DNA of 64,000 bases from Neelides folsomi (GCA_034687125.1 JAQGBZ010000242.1:1-64000), one strand, 5' to 3'. Positions 45,609 through 58,151 are shown, counted from the stretch's first letter. The notes: a model not told the origin generated them from the sequence alone. Program-made: numbers and translations.

Positions 45609-48600
45609 ATGAGTTCAGACAACAACGGAGAACTTTTGTCAACTTGGACGTTCAAAGATGGGAAAGAGTATTTGCTCTCGCTCCGTATCAAAGATGCTCC
45701 AAAATCTCTTGACATCCTCATCTCTGACAAAATTACCGCAGAAGAATGGAGCGCCCAATTCGATTCCAAACGTAACAACCATAAAATTCACATAGTACTT
45801 TAAATCCCATACTTTAAATCCCATAAATTAATGCGTGTTTATATGCAGAGCTGTAATATATTTGTAAATGTACAATTAAGAATCGAAAGTCAAATCACGA
45901 ATTGAACCAGATTATTATTTGTACTGAGAGGCCGACGAGAGCATTGTAATTATTTTATAACTTTGGGGAATTCCGTTTCGTATTTGTATAATCAGAAAAG
46001 GTAGAAAGTGTTAATTCTAATCTAAAATAAAGTGAGAGTTTTCGAGGCCCTTTAAAGCCTTGAATTGAGAATTTTAAAATTTCCAATAGACGTCCCTTTT
46101 CCTCTTTGGCATTGTCTTGTGTGGGGCCTTCGGTGTGCCCTGAAAGGGAAAGCAAAGGTGCTTTTGTCCATTCACCTTTTATTACCTTTCTTCTCACCAT
46201 CAGTATTAATACCTTCTGTCCTTGACCTACATAGCCAAAACATATAAATAAGTTCCTATACATTTATCCATACAATACCATATATGATATTCCATTCACT
46301 CATTGTTGATTCAATATTTAATTTACAAATAAACTGTCGATAAAATCATATAATTAATATAAATAAAATTTCAATTACCATTTTAGACATCGAGACCCTG
46401 ACTCAAAGAACTGGGAATTACAAAACCTTCGACACGTTCATCTCTATGATTAAATATGCCATTCTAAAGGTATCAATGAATTTAAGGCTATAAGGCATAA
46501 TGTAACAAAACATTTTTAAAGCTTTTTAACTCATTGTATAAATTTATATATAAGAAAAGCGAATCTGTCCTTTTGGACCTTATGTCATACGAAGACTTAA
46601 AAGGAATCAGAAATATGCTCAAAACACGCCAATCCCAATATTCAAATCTCCTCCAACATAGCAATGAAGAAGGATCAGTGGAAGAAACGTCGAGTCGAAC
46701 TGAAATCAACGAGTCAGGACCAGGATCCAAAAAATATTTTATCGTGACTTACGTCTCCGAATTTGATACGTTAATAATGTCACGAATACTAACCAATCCT
46801 AATAAAACGATACTAAATCACGAATATCAATTAACAACACACAATACACAAATTAACAACCAATTTAATAAATTAAAATAAAAATTAACCAATGAATCAA
46901 TTAACTTATTTATAGTGCTCATTATCCCCTACCGTTACTAAATTCAGCCCCGCCGAACACTGCCAAAATGCAGAAAAGCATTAAGAAGCTCATGATGGAA
47001 ATTTCCCAATTACGGTCGAATAATGCAGAACTGCAAGAAGCCTTCAAACTAATGCAGATCCGAGAAGGCAATTTAGACGCTGAAAAGGAGGAGGAAGATT
47101 TGAAAAAAACGTCTTCGAAGGTTCTTGAGCTGGCCAAAGCCTCAGGGAAAGGGATGGAAGGAGGAATTTACTATCGGAAACTCTTCGAACTCGTCGGCAA
47201 ATTGGAGCAACAGATCATTTGCGAACGTGAGGAACATTCGGAAGCGATGCACAATCTCCAAACAGAGAACACCTTTCTTCGGCGTAAAGTAGGTTATCTT
47301 GGTTTGATCAAATGGCTTTATCTCTTGGTCGTGAGGGCTTCGGGTCCAACCCCCGCACTCTTCCACACACATACAATTACAATTAAGGAGAGGGCAATAA
47401 CCAATACACGCATACATACCATTGATATCTCTCTCTCTGAGTCTCTCTGTATTTTGAACGTTTGATCATATCACGTAAGTCTGGGCCCATTATGAAAAGG
47501 CTTGTCTTGAAGATCAGCCAGCTTTCCTTTCCCCAACCCAATCACACGCCAATTACTCAAATAAACAAATAACATTTATCTTTATATGAAATTCATGAAG
47601 ATATCTGTACAATGAAAATCATTTATCTGTATGTAAATTAATGAAGAATATGAAATTGTTAAACTCTATGCTTTTTAGTTTGAAGAATTCGATGGGAGTG
47701 GAAGGAAAGAAATGAGAAAGAAAAATTTGGACGAGAATAACAATGTCTTTAGGACGAGGAATCCCTCTGAGAAATATAGAAGGTAAAGTGAATGTGATTC
47801 AATTGTGATGCTCTCAATGGTTTAATTAAGCTTTAAAAGATGAAGTAATGAACATTGTCGAAAAGGAGTGTTTGAATGAACAATCTAATGATTGTGTTAA
47901 AATTCCTCTTGACTCAGACGCGGATCCAATTCCTTTCATATTGAGCTCAGAGAGAGCGATCGGCCCGAAAGGAGCCGAAGTAAAAGGATGAAGTCTTTTG
48001 GAGAACTTAATGACAGAAATGTTTGGGCATTTAAATGTGCATCAAGAACAAGAACGCCTTCGCCAGGAAGCAGATTTGATCCAACGGCTTATGTAAAAGA
48101 GAAAAAAATGAAAGAGAATTTCATTAAGAAAAGGTTCAATTATTTTTTAATTGGATTTCTATGAAATGCTAATTAATATATAATTACAATTAATTACTCT
48201 ATCTCACTATCTACTATAGTTTGTTAAATTTAACTTTAATAAAAAAATTTAATTTGGTTTTGATAAAGTTCTGGATGTATTAGAATTGAGAGGAGGCGAA
48301 GAAAAGAAATTAATGGTTCAATAGCTTCAGCTCCGTCCCGACCAAGCTCACTTGAATCGGTTAATCGGAAAAAGTTAACTACTGAAAAAGGTCAAATGCC
48401 GATGCCAAAAGTTCCGACAAAGTTCAAGGGATCTGTAGATTTAATTTACACTAAAAGAAACCGGGAATTTTCTCCTCGACCTTCACGAAAACTTCATGAG
48501 CCGACGACTTCTTTCACTTCCGACGATCCGCCTCGAATTCGCCCCAAGAAGGAGAACGAAGAGGAGATGAAGCGAAGAGGAAGAGATCGAACACCGAGGA

Positions 48601-49081
48601 GTTTAATGAGGAACAATGTAGTCAAAAATGAGAAGAAAGGGAAGTTGAGGAGTCGAAGCGCCTCGTTGTCTTCATTACGACAGGACTCCGAAGACAAGGA
48701 AGGAACTCAGGAGTTTATTGCAATTGATCGGATTAAAAAGAGTAGCATGAACCATCAAAATCAAATTGAAAAAGAAGAACAACGGAATTTGGGAATCAAA
48801 GAAGGTAAGATTTATTTACAATTTAATGGGAATTTAATTACAATTCAATTTCTTTGACCGATTTAAACATGATTTATTGCTAATTATTAACTCGGTAAAC
48901 TGGTAAACAGTTAATTGCTATAATTTATATTGTTTTAATTGTAGAAATGGTTGTCACCTTTGGGGATTTGGAAGAACGGATCAAAAGTTTAGATAATCTC
49001 TTTGAGCGAAAGTTTCGTTCTTCGTCCCTCCTTCTCAAGAAAGAAGAAACATCGCCGGGTGAAAGTCGGAGCGAGACATAA
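45609..49081 (+). CDS. CCDC61: Coiled-coil domain-containing protein 61 (VFL3 homolog)
   Basis: Eight exons: 45609-45771, 46387-46469, 46555-46769, 46916-47288, 47679-47782, 47951-48133, 48284-48804 and 48945-49081. All phases agree, 592 aa (human about 512). The N-terminal head (1 to about 170) carries DILISDKITAEEWSAQFDSK, TQRTGNYKTFDTF, SESVLLDLMSYEDL and VSEFDTAHYPLPLL, matching the CCDC61 head of the SAS6/XRCC4 fold. A long coiled coil spans about 175-285. The basic Ser/Arg-rich tail includes RTRTPSPGSRFDPTAYV, typical of the family. In algae and vertebrates the protein sits at centrioles/basal bodies and orders their attached fibres and microtubules. Its presence suggests a ciliated cell type, possibly sperm. 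AATAAA at 49173. Confidence 0.92.
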
Positions 49082-49461
49082 ACCGATATTTAATTGTCAA
49101 ATTTTAATTTATTCATTATCAATTAGTTCAAATGTTAGATTCACAAAGTATTCAAAATGTAAATCTATCACTAATAAAATTCTCTTTCTTAAAAGACTTA
49201 AATCAAATATGAAAAATCAATTGTTCATTAATGTAATCATAACATGGTTAATAAAAGCAAAGTGGATACATTTAACACCCTTGCATTTAACAAAAGTAAT
49301 AAATACAATACTCTCAAATTGCATTCTCTAATTATTCGCTATTATCATTATAGTTTAATAATAATATATCTAAGTATAAGTATCAATATTTGTTTCGTAT
49401 CAAATATTTTTAATAATTGTGAGGTATTCTAATCTTATGGGTGAAGACATGGAAGAGCTGA
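49082..49461. other. Convergent 3' flanks
   Basis: Between the stop of CCDC61 (plus) and the stop of the His-rich peptide (minus). Contains the CCDC61 polyadenylation signal at 49173-49178; otherwise AT-rich and empty. Confidence 0.6.
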
Positions 49462-50196
49462 TCAGTGATACGGACGACGAAGTCTGCGAGTCTAAAAGCA
49501 AAATGAATAAGCTAATGAGATGAGAAGTAAAGACTCAATTTCAAATACCTGATGGAGTGGAGCATGTGGAGGTGGACGGCCGAGACCTGGTCCATGTGGT
49601 CCAACGTGTCCAGGTTGTCTGGCGCCCAGAAAAGCATAACCCTGTATTCAAACAACCGTTAGATGAACTTTCTGTTATTTTCTTATTTCATAAAATATTA
49701 TTTATACATTTTTTCAGAATATTACTTTCTATCTTATAAAGTATTGAATGCTTACCGAATTAGAAGCATGAAGTTCAGATCTCAAATGATGAAGAGATCC
49801 CTAAAGATAAATCATAACCAAATTGAACCCATTTATAATCTTCACAAAATTATTACAAAAAGTATTTAAGACTGTATTTATAATATAGAATTTAATATCA
49901 AACAAGTAATTATAATTTAATAAATAATTTGATTGAAATCAGGGTCAAATAAAGTAACATAAAGTAATAAAGTAACTATCAATAAATATTAAAAAACTAT
50001 AAGTTTAATTTAAATAAATAAATAAATAACAAGCGAACATTTAATAAAATATTATAAAATAATGTTATTTGATTTATCTTACTCTATGAGGATGATGCCC
50101 ATGGGACATTCCTTGAGTGCGTCGATGATGATGTGGATTTGCATATCCAGCGCCCAAAACAAAGAGAAAAACGACCACGCAAATGCTTATTTTCAT
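49462..50196 (-). CDS. Small secreted His/Gly/Pro-rich peptide
   Basis: Four exons: 50196-50083, 49800-49756, 49641-49549 and 49491-49462, all phase 0, 93 aa. Residues 1-19 are a signal peptide (ISICVVVFLFVLGAGYA). The mature part has no Cys and about a dozen His, with NPHHHRR, SHGHHPHR, a Gly/Pro/His stretch (PGHVGPHGPGLGRPPPHAP) and a basic end TRRLRRPYH. The last 30-nt exon is the least certain: without that splice the frame runs on for 18 codons to a TAG at about 49493. The composition recalls His-rich antimicrobial or metal-binding peptides. No family is recognised and no function is claimed. Confidence 0.72.
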
Positions 50197-50772
50197 TTTG
50201 TCTCTCTTATGGTTGAACTCTGAGTTGACCCAATTTTGGTCTGTTTGAGGATCTTTCTAACCAATTTGTGGAAGTTCAAGGTGAAGTGAGGGAGGTAAAA
50301 AGGCAAAAAAGCAAAAGGGAGGGTCGAAGGGTCTCTGACCACCTAGGGATGGGACTTACAGATATTTTATGTACAAATAATCTTCAAAACCAATCTTCAG
50401 CTTCAATACATTTTCCTTTCTCCTTATGGATAAGGTACATTTTACACAGGTAGAAATACTATAATTATATACCTACTTAATATTTGAGGTAAATACATAC
50501 TAATATGTTATATGACTTATACTTATATGCAACAATATACTAACTACATATAATATCCAGGTACTAAAACATATACTATGGTACATGTAATAAGTATGTA
50601 GTTCGTATTGTGTAAAGGTATGCATCATCTCATATTGAATATCAAGAGGTTCCAACCATATTAGGTATATAAATACAAACAAATATGGATACATTTATGT
50701 AATTTCAGTTGTATTTGAATTTCGTATTTCATTAAAAGATGATTATTTTATTATCGAAGACGTATGAGTGAA
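50197..50772. other. Intergenic, AT-rich
   Basis: Between the 5' end of the His-rich gene and the 3' end of the mut-7-like gene, both minus strand. It contains A/T-rich runs with repeated TATA-type words at 50460-50720 and no coding segment. Confidence 0.55.
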
Positions 50773-52975
50773 TCAAACAATATTATTATTGTTAGTCAAC
50801 GATGAGAGGATGTTGGCGTTTGGGTCTTTATAAACAATTTCCACCAGTGTTGACTCTTCATTTTCGTTGAATTTCTGGGCATCTTGCTTATTTTTAAGAA
50901 TCAACTTCTCGAGCTCAATTCCTTCCCAGTAAACTTTCCCACAGGCGTCGCAAATGTAAAAGTAATCAATGTGGTTGATCAATCCAAGTGGAACTCGACT
51001 TAAATCAATTGCCGCCTCTGTAATATTAATTACCAAAATAAATATACTTACCATTTAGAGTAAATAAATTAAATATTGTAGTTATTTGAAATCTGTATGA
51101 TAAGAATTATATTATTAAATAAAGTGCTATGCTTGGGATAAAACCAAATATTTTCTCAATGGTACATGTAAAGCATGTTAAACCTTTTCTTGTTAGAAAT
51201 TTCTTATTTTCTGAATCTAGCTTGAGGCGCGTTGCGCTTATGAGCTTCCATTTCTTCTGATATCGTCCGCCGTAATTGAGCGAAGAAGGAACGGTTTCAT
51301 CTTCTATTGAATCCAATCGCTTCATATCACTTTCCCTCCTTGGCTTCCTCGCAGGGTTTTCCTTCATTACGAGCTTCTTCATGTCTTCAGGTGAGATGTC
51401 GATGAAAACTTCTTCATTGCAATTCTGACAACGTGTGAACACATCTGCTTCAAGAACGAGAATATTAAAATAGGCCAATACTTCACGAAGCTGCTCCAAT
51501 ATTGATCCAGATTGAACATCATAACATTGTTCAGAAGGAAGAGCTGCCGAGATCTATAAACAATATTAACAAAAGTTCTAGTATACACCCATTATAGATT
51601 TCATGATTGTTTTAGAATTTAGAAACTTTAATTTTTAATAGTACATTGTTCTTTATTTATTTAAGATTTTTGAATGCAAAGTTATTAACTATACTGAAGG
51701 CAGCCCCTTGAGTTAAAACAACTCTTCCTTCGGTCATTGCGTAATTTGCGCATCTGATATGAGATTCATTTTGGAATATACCAGTCGTATCAATTCCACA
51801 TGCTCGTAATTGTTTGGCTAACCCTTTAATTTAAATTACATAATTGGTAATTAAATTAAAATTACATAAATAGAATAATTAAACATAATTAAAATATATA
51901 TTAATTTTATATACTATTAATTTTTTTTATAAAACCTCGTAACATATTGTCGCAAATAAATTTAAAAGACTCCACATATTTCTTCTCAACATTTGGACTC
52001 GAAATTGAGATTTTCCTTCTATTTTGATCAGGTTTTCGGTTATTGGCCACAGCCACTGTGCTCACAATGTCAAAAGCAGTTGAATTGTTTTCCGTTTCAA
52101 CACTTGCGAAAGTCTTTTGACTCATTAAATGATTTTCGATTATGGACTTTACGTCAATGTGAGATTTCCGGGATTTCAATTTCAAAGATTTGAGAACCTC
52201 CATAAGAGCTGCAGTTTCTGCGACAGCGTATTGAATTTGCTCTTTTCTTAAAGGACGACGTTCCCAGTTTGAATATTGCTCATCTTTCTTGATGGCAAAT
52301 CCCAAGTTCAGATAAATCATTTCGAGCAATCCAGCTTCTTCTGAACTTTCTATAAAATCCAATTAATAAATTCATTTAATAATGCAGCATTTTTTTAAAA
52401 TAATAATTTATTGGAAAAAATTAATATGCAAAATATGTAATTGATTACGTTTATTGCCAAATTGTTAAAACCTTTTCGCGAAGAATAAAAGTAAGGATCC
52501 AATCTCAATATTTCGTTATTTATGATATCAAGGTCCAATGTATGAATGAATTCATTTTTCATTTTTTCCCATTGTGGAACTGTTTTTGATAGCATTGTGA
52601 TGATATTGTTAGCTTCATACGTCACTTTCACGATTCTCTAAATTATCAATCTTAATGAATCACTAATTCTACCATAATTGTAAATTGGTTCACCTTGCTA
52701 GCAAAGAAAAATTTGTAAAGTTCATTCCATCTATGGTTCTTTTGATCGGAGTTGGCTCTCAGGGCTATCGTGTCAATAATGTAGATCTGACTTCCCAATG
52801 AAATCAGAATGAGTGGAACTCCTCGTTTCTCTGCGAGCAACGGCTTCCATTTCACGTTGAATCCCACGTAGACGCAATTGTTCGCATCGTGCTCAACTAT
52901 TACAAGGGACGCCATCAATTGCTGAAGCAATTCGTCAATACCTTGATTATTTGTTATAATACGAGCCTTGTCCAT
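50773..52975 (-). CDS. EXD3-like: Exonuclease mut-7/EXD3-like protein, catalytic residues altered
   Basis: Six exons: 52975-52694, 52637-52472, 52349-51936, 51823-51690, 51553-51145 and 51017-50773. Phases agree, 549 aa, much shorter than mut-7 or human EXD3 (about 900) because the helical N-terminal region is absent. Residues 25-230 form a DEDDy 3'-5' exonuclease fold (IYIIDTIAL, QYSNWERRPLRKEQIQYA). Residues 275-545 form the Mut7-C domain (CDNMLRGLAKQLRACGID, then C-x2-C pairs of a zinc ribbon ending FYICDACGKVYWEG). The usual D-x-E of ExoI is N40-V-K42. The ExoIII Y-x3-D is Y190-x3-E194. The Mut7-C L-T-x-D is L-T-Q-G327. It is therefore probably inactive or changed in activity. Mut-7 acts in small-RNA silencing in worms. 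The exon 2 donor was chosen by phase. Confidence 0.85.
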
Positions 52976-53871
52976 TATCTTAATTTAACTTAATATTTAT
53001 AGATTAAAAAAATTGTCAAAATTAATAAAATATTTAAAAAATATTTAAAAAAAATCAAGTGACTTAAAAACAAATAAATCTGTAAAATTCCCTTGTATAC
53101 GATCATTATGTTAATGATATAATATGCTCAATGAAACTTATGAAATGATATTTATAATGAAATTTTAATGAACCAACAATAAAATAAGTATTGTAATATG
53201 AATAAGTTAACCAAAGGTACAGAACCGTTCACGAGGCGGCGAGGATCTTCGCATTATTGGAGCATTATAGAAAAATCTTTCACGACATCTATGAAAGAAA
53301 TTTATAATTTGCATTTAGTCTAAAAATTGATAGATTGCAATAAAAAAGTGTGGTACACTGCCCCAACTGATGTTTGATCGGATAGGCTTGGCCTTTCATG
53401 TGTTTGGTGGCAAATTATTACCTTATAAGGCTATTTATAAGATTATTAAGACTCCTTAATAGTCTTACATAATAGATTATTGTAATAATTCAATACTTGG
53501 ACATAAGATACGTAATACATAAACAATTTACTTCAATTCTTCTAAAAAGATTTGACAGGATTTAATTCAAGATAATATTTTAATCCATCTATAATAAGTA
53601 CATGTGTTATTGATTAAAGTTTAAAATAATTTATGGAAATTAAGAAGTCAAGCTGAAAAAGTTCAAGCGTAAGCTATCAGTAAAAAGAGCTTATTCATTG
53701 ACGCAAACTTAACAATAATGAAATATTATTTTAACCAATAGGATTAACTCAACATCTGTTTCATTAACTAAAAACATTTTAGATAATGAATAGCGTCTAT
53801 TTAAACGAAATGCTATTTGGGTCTTGGATCTATTCATTTCTTTTGTTCTTCCTGTAATTATCAAAGTTAAA
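52976..53871. other. Divergent intergenic region
   Basis: Between the mut-7-like gene (minus) and AChBP-like A (plus). AT-rich, no gene. A weak TATTTAAAC at about 53797 could be the TATA element of AChBP-like A. Confidence 0.5.
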
Positions 53872-55293
53872 ATGAAAATGATTTGTTTCATTGTGGGAGT
53901 ATTATTTTTGGGATCAGCCCTTGCAACTGAAGACACAACACACGCTGGTAAAATTAAAATTGCATCTCTTTACAATATTTTATTTTTGTCTCCAACAATA
54001 AGTTTTAGCATCGATTTGACACTTTCCAATGAGAAAAATCTATTTACAAAAATCTATAATATAATTTATACAAAGATGTTGCTGGACCAGGGCCTTATGG
54101 AAACGCTGCAGGACGGGCTGAGCTGAGGAAATTCCTATTAGGAAATTACGACCGAATGAACATTCCCGATAACGTTGCTGTCAAACTTGGAGTCAACCTT
54201 TTAGCATTGGAACTTGTAAATTAATACTCCTTTTCCATATATATATATATAATATATATTTAACCAATTACAATTTTGTTCTAGATTTATCTTTTATAAT
54301 ATATTAGAATGTAAATATTTTAAACTTTGAATTTCATAAAATTTAGGATCCGGTTAAAGGAACGGCTGAAGGTAACACATGGGTCCAAATGGTAAATTTT
54401 TTTATTATTGTATTATTTATACTATTGGAAAGATTATTGGAATATTGGATTATTGGAAAGTTTCTTCTTCCTCTCTTCTTTAATATGTTTGTTTATTAAG
54501 TTATTAATCCAAAATTTGCTGTTGTTAAATTGTTAGCTCTGGAATGACGCAAGACTGAAATGGGACAATGAAACCACTGGAATAAATACCTTGCGATTTG
54601 GAGCTGATGAAGTTTGGAAACCAGACATTACTTTGTTCAACAGGTAATTTCAAAAACGCGTTTTTCTAACATTATTGTATGTAGATAAATTATAAAATTT
54701 ATTCTTAAATAATGTTTGGTATCATTACATTTTAATCATAAATAGCGCAAACATGAAGGACATGATGAGCTGCTCGAACACAAATGTCGTAGTTTTCTCA
54801 ACTGGTGATATCATTTGGGTAATCAACTTAAACTCTGACATACAATTTTTTAACGAACCGTCCAATTCAGCATTTTTTAATTACTTTAATTTTTAGGTTC
54901 CACCATGCCATATGTCTGCTCATTGCAATATCACGACAAATCAAGATTTGCAATTGGCCACTGAACAAACTTGCACCTTCAAGTTGGGCTCATGGACTTA
55001 TGATCAATATTCAATGGATGTCGGTTTTTATCAAGACGTAAGACATTTTAAATTTCATTATTATCAATATTAAATTAAAAATTAACATTTTAATTAACAT
55101 AATGTCATGTTTGATTTTACAGAAAGCTTATATGCAAACTGAATATTTCGGCTCAAGAAAATGGAAAATTGTGTCCAACGAAGCTGTAAGAACTTCAACT
55201 GTTTATTCCTGCTGTGCTGAACCATATCTTGACATTACATACAAATTCACCGTTCACCGAATCCTGAGCGACAACTCTTGCCACCAAGAATAA
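53872..55293 (+). CDS. Secreted acetylcholine-binding-protein-like A (nicotinic receptor ligand-binding domain)
   Basis: Seven exons: 53872-53947, 54076-54215, 54347-54391, 54537-54643, 54746-54818, 54897-55037 and 55123-55293. Phases agree, 250 aa. A signal peptide (MKMICFIVGVLFLGSALA) leads directly into a Cys-loop ligand-binding domain. The N-terminal helix contains LGNYDRMNIPDN. Loop D is VQMLWNDARLKW. Loop A is VWKPDITLFN, with Phe where receptors usually have Tyr. Loop B is GSWTYD. Loop C is YSCCAEPYLDITY with the vicinal cysteines. The Cys-loop has 15 residues between its cysteines instead of 13. Extra cysteines occur in MMSCSN and VPPCH. The protein ends just after the domain, with no transmembrane segment, so it is soluble and extracellular like molluscan AChBP. 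Ligand binding is inferred. Confidence 0.9.
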
Positions 55294-56001
55294 GCTATAT
55301 TTTTAATACCAAAATAACAATGGTTAAATTCCAAATAATTGATAAAATAATTAGGAAAATTTGTTATTGTCATAATTAGGAATATTTGATAGTTATATAA
55401 ATTACATTATTGTACATGATATAATTAAAGAGCAAAAAATTAATAATAACAGCTCATTAAAATGTAAAGTCTCAACAAAAGGACCTTGGCCAATTGAGGA
55501 CAAAGTGATTAAAATTGCAATGTCAAAAAGAGATTCATATGGAAATTGTTTATGATTGGAAGTCAATTGATTTTAATTCTCATTTCATGTGTTTTGAACG
55601 TGTCTTTGATCCATCGCACTGGATTTATTCATAATAAATATTTAAATAACATAATCTTTATACAAGATGTGTTTTCTCCTCTTCTACTTTTCCATTGGTG
55701 ATGTTTGATCCTGGCAAATTAATGGCTTTGTTTATTCGGCACAGACACTCAACTTCATACAGACACCGAATTAAAAAATTTTTAAACGAACACAATAGCT
55801 TTTTGTATTTTAACTTTAAAGCAAGAATTAAAGAGCAAATATAACAATGATACAGTGCAGTGTATTTAAATACACATTTTTACTGTACAGTATAATGTGC
55901 TTTAATCATCGGCTTATATTGACAAAGTTAAGCATTGTTATATTGATCTTACTAATGATGTGTCGGTCTCATTGAGCCAATGAGGCCAATTAAAAGAATA
56001 A
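55294..56001. other. Spacer between the tandem AChBP-like genes
   Basis: AT-rich 3' flank of gene A and upstream region of gene B. No exon seen. A TATA box follows at 56002. Confidence 0.55.
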
Positions 56002-56027
56002 TATAAAAGAGCATGGACAGGGTCAGT
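56002..56027 (+). promoter_or_regulatory. TATA box and TCAGT initiator of AChBP-like B
   Basis: TATAAAAG at 56002-56009 and an arthropod-type initiator TCAGT at 56023-56027. The spacing is slightly shorter than usual. They lie 65-90 bp upstream of the ATG at 56092. Confidence 0.6.
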
Positions 56028-56091
56028 GGAAATCAATTGGAACTGGAGTTTTCATAATCCTCACCTTGTTCGTTCAAATTTAGCATTCAAG

Positions 56092-57514
56092 ATGCGAGTT
56101 TGCATTACGCTCGCCGTTTCTTTGCTCATAATCGGATTTGCATACTCCATCCCCACAGACGACAATAAAGGTTTAACACATAATTTAATCAACATATTTA
56201 TTTAATATTTGAATATGTCATTAAAATATATTATAATTATTCATATTCTGAAAGATTTCGAGAATGTTATTGAAGAGGTCAAGAAGACAAATGACGAAAA
56301 ATTGAACAAATTCGGACGGGAAATGACAAGCAACGGCAATGCGGAACAACGGTCGAAAGTTAGGGAATTGGTTTTGTCAAAATATGACAAAATGAACATT
56401 CCTGATGATCCAAATGTCTCATTTGGAGCAACTATTTTACACATTGACATTGTAAGACTTTGAAATTAAAATTTAAGTAATTTCTTATATACAGAATTAA
56501 AATTAGATATTGTATTACTAAATTATTTTATTTTCTTACAATAGTTTATTAATTGATCTAAAATAATAATAAAATTACATTTATTCTTTAGGACGAATCA
56601 AGGCGAACTGTTGAGTCAGATGTCTGGTTTAAAATGGTATGAAAATTATAAGTTAAGCTATATGTTAAGCTAACAAAACTAAAAATTATAATTATAAGCA
56701 AAATAAAATTAAAATAATATTCTTTTTAATATTTGAAAGATGCAAAATTATTGATTTATTTTATTAAAAAATAATTAAATTAAAATTAAATAATTAAATT
56801 TTTTAATATTAATTAAAATTTAAAGACTTGGACAGACTCGCGCCTTAAATGGAACAAAGAAGAAATGGGCGTCAGTCATATGAGATTTGGGCCCGACGAA
56901 GTTTGGAAACCAGATCTCACGCTTTATAATAGGCACATTCCTATATTAAATTCTAATCATTTTAATCAAAATTCTAAAAAATTAAATAATTAATATCAAT
57001 TTTGGAATACTCTTTAGCCGAATGAACGGAAATGCCATTGAGCAATGCAAAGACACAAACACGATCGTTTACAACACCGGGATGGTTCTTTGGGTTCCTC
57101 CATGTCACATCTCGGCCAATTGCGACCTCACATTCTCAAGAGGAAATGTTTTGACTCCGGATCAAAATTGCTATTTTAAATTTGGTTCTTGGACTTATGA
57201 TGGATACATTATGGATTTGAACTTTTACAATAAAACGGTTAGATTTAAATTAACTAAATTACATATTTTTTCTTAATTAAAATAATTGATTTTTTAATTA
57301 TGGAATCTTTTATTAATTAATTCAAAATATATTTAAAATTTAGCAACCTCAAATGGATATCGACCACATGGGAAAGAATTCACAATGGCGAATTACAAAG
57401 AACGTTGCTGAATTGAACAAGAAGTTTTACTCATGTTGCAAAGAACCTTACTTGAGCATCAACTTTAACTTCACACTCTCAAGAGAATTTGAAAATGATA
57501 ATTGCAAAATTTAA
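56092..57514 (+). CDS. Secreted acetylcholine-binding-protein-like B
   Basis: Six exons: 56092-56170, 56255-56451, 56592-56636, 56826-56932, 57018-57237 and 57344-57514, 272 aa. Tandem paralog of gene A: exons of 45, 107 and 171 nt match exactly, while A's exons 5 and 6 are one exon here. Signal peptide MRVCITLAVSLLIIGFAYS. Loop D is WFKMTWTDSRLKW, loop A VWKPDLTLYN (Tyr kept), loop B GSWTYD, loop C FYSCCKEPYLSINF. The Cys-loop spacing is again 15, and the extra cysteines (EQCKD, VPPCH) are shared with A. A longer N-terminal helix (about residues 27-75) precedes the domain. No membrane segment follows. The fourth intron starts GC rather than GT (AG then GCACAT); the conserved exon length supports this. 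AATAAA at 57583. Confidence 0.9.
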
Positions 57515-58151
57515 TTTTCACAAATTAAAATAAGTTCTAAACCTTGAATTTTGGATCATACGATTTGCATAGTCGTATCATGAATAAATATTAGTCATTT
57601 CCACACATAAAATTTATTCTGATTTTCAATTTTCTTTTCATTAATTTCATCTACGTCAACCAGTATTAATACTAGCATCGGTATTTTCAGTATCAGAGCT
57701 TTCATATATCTAATATGAAACTGATATTTAATTCTAAATAGTTATAAAATATTAACCCAACGGCACGTAATAATTGCTCATATTTACTTTAAAAAATTTA
57801 ACTTTGAATTTTATTGTTTTAAATTGCGTCTTATTTTCCCTTGACTGGAATTGACCGTGAACTTCAATATTTCAATTTAAATAATATTCTAAGAATATTT
57901 TATTAAAAACAAAAAAACTTTAATTCAGTCATATCAAATCAAGGTTATATAAAACAATGGTATAGTCCAGAAAGACATATTCAATAAGATAAAATTAATG
58001 CACGACCGTTTTTGGAAAATAAATTGACGGGATATGACAGATGAATTTCTTTGTAAATTATTCGTAGAATTATCACAAAACATACTATAATATATATTTA
58101 GTAATGTTTAGATTAAAAAAATTTAACCAATAATTCATTAAAAATCTTTCC
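57515..58151. other. Intergenic; 3' flank of AChBP-like B
   Basis: Contains a small imperfect palindrome (TCATACGA and TCGTATCA, about 57557-57580) just before the polyadenylation signal at 57583. The rest is AT-rich without genes. Confidence 0.55.

Noticed and set aside
54230-54262. TATATA-rich tract in an AChBP-like A intron as a promoter
   Set aside because: It is a simple AT repeat inside an intron whose flanking exons join cleanly.
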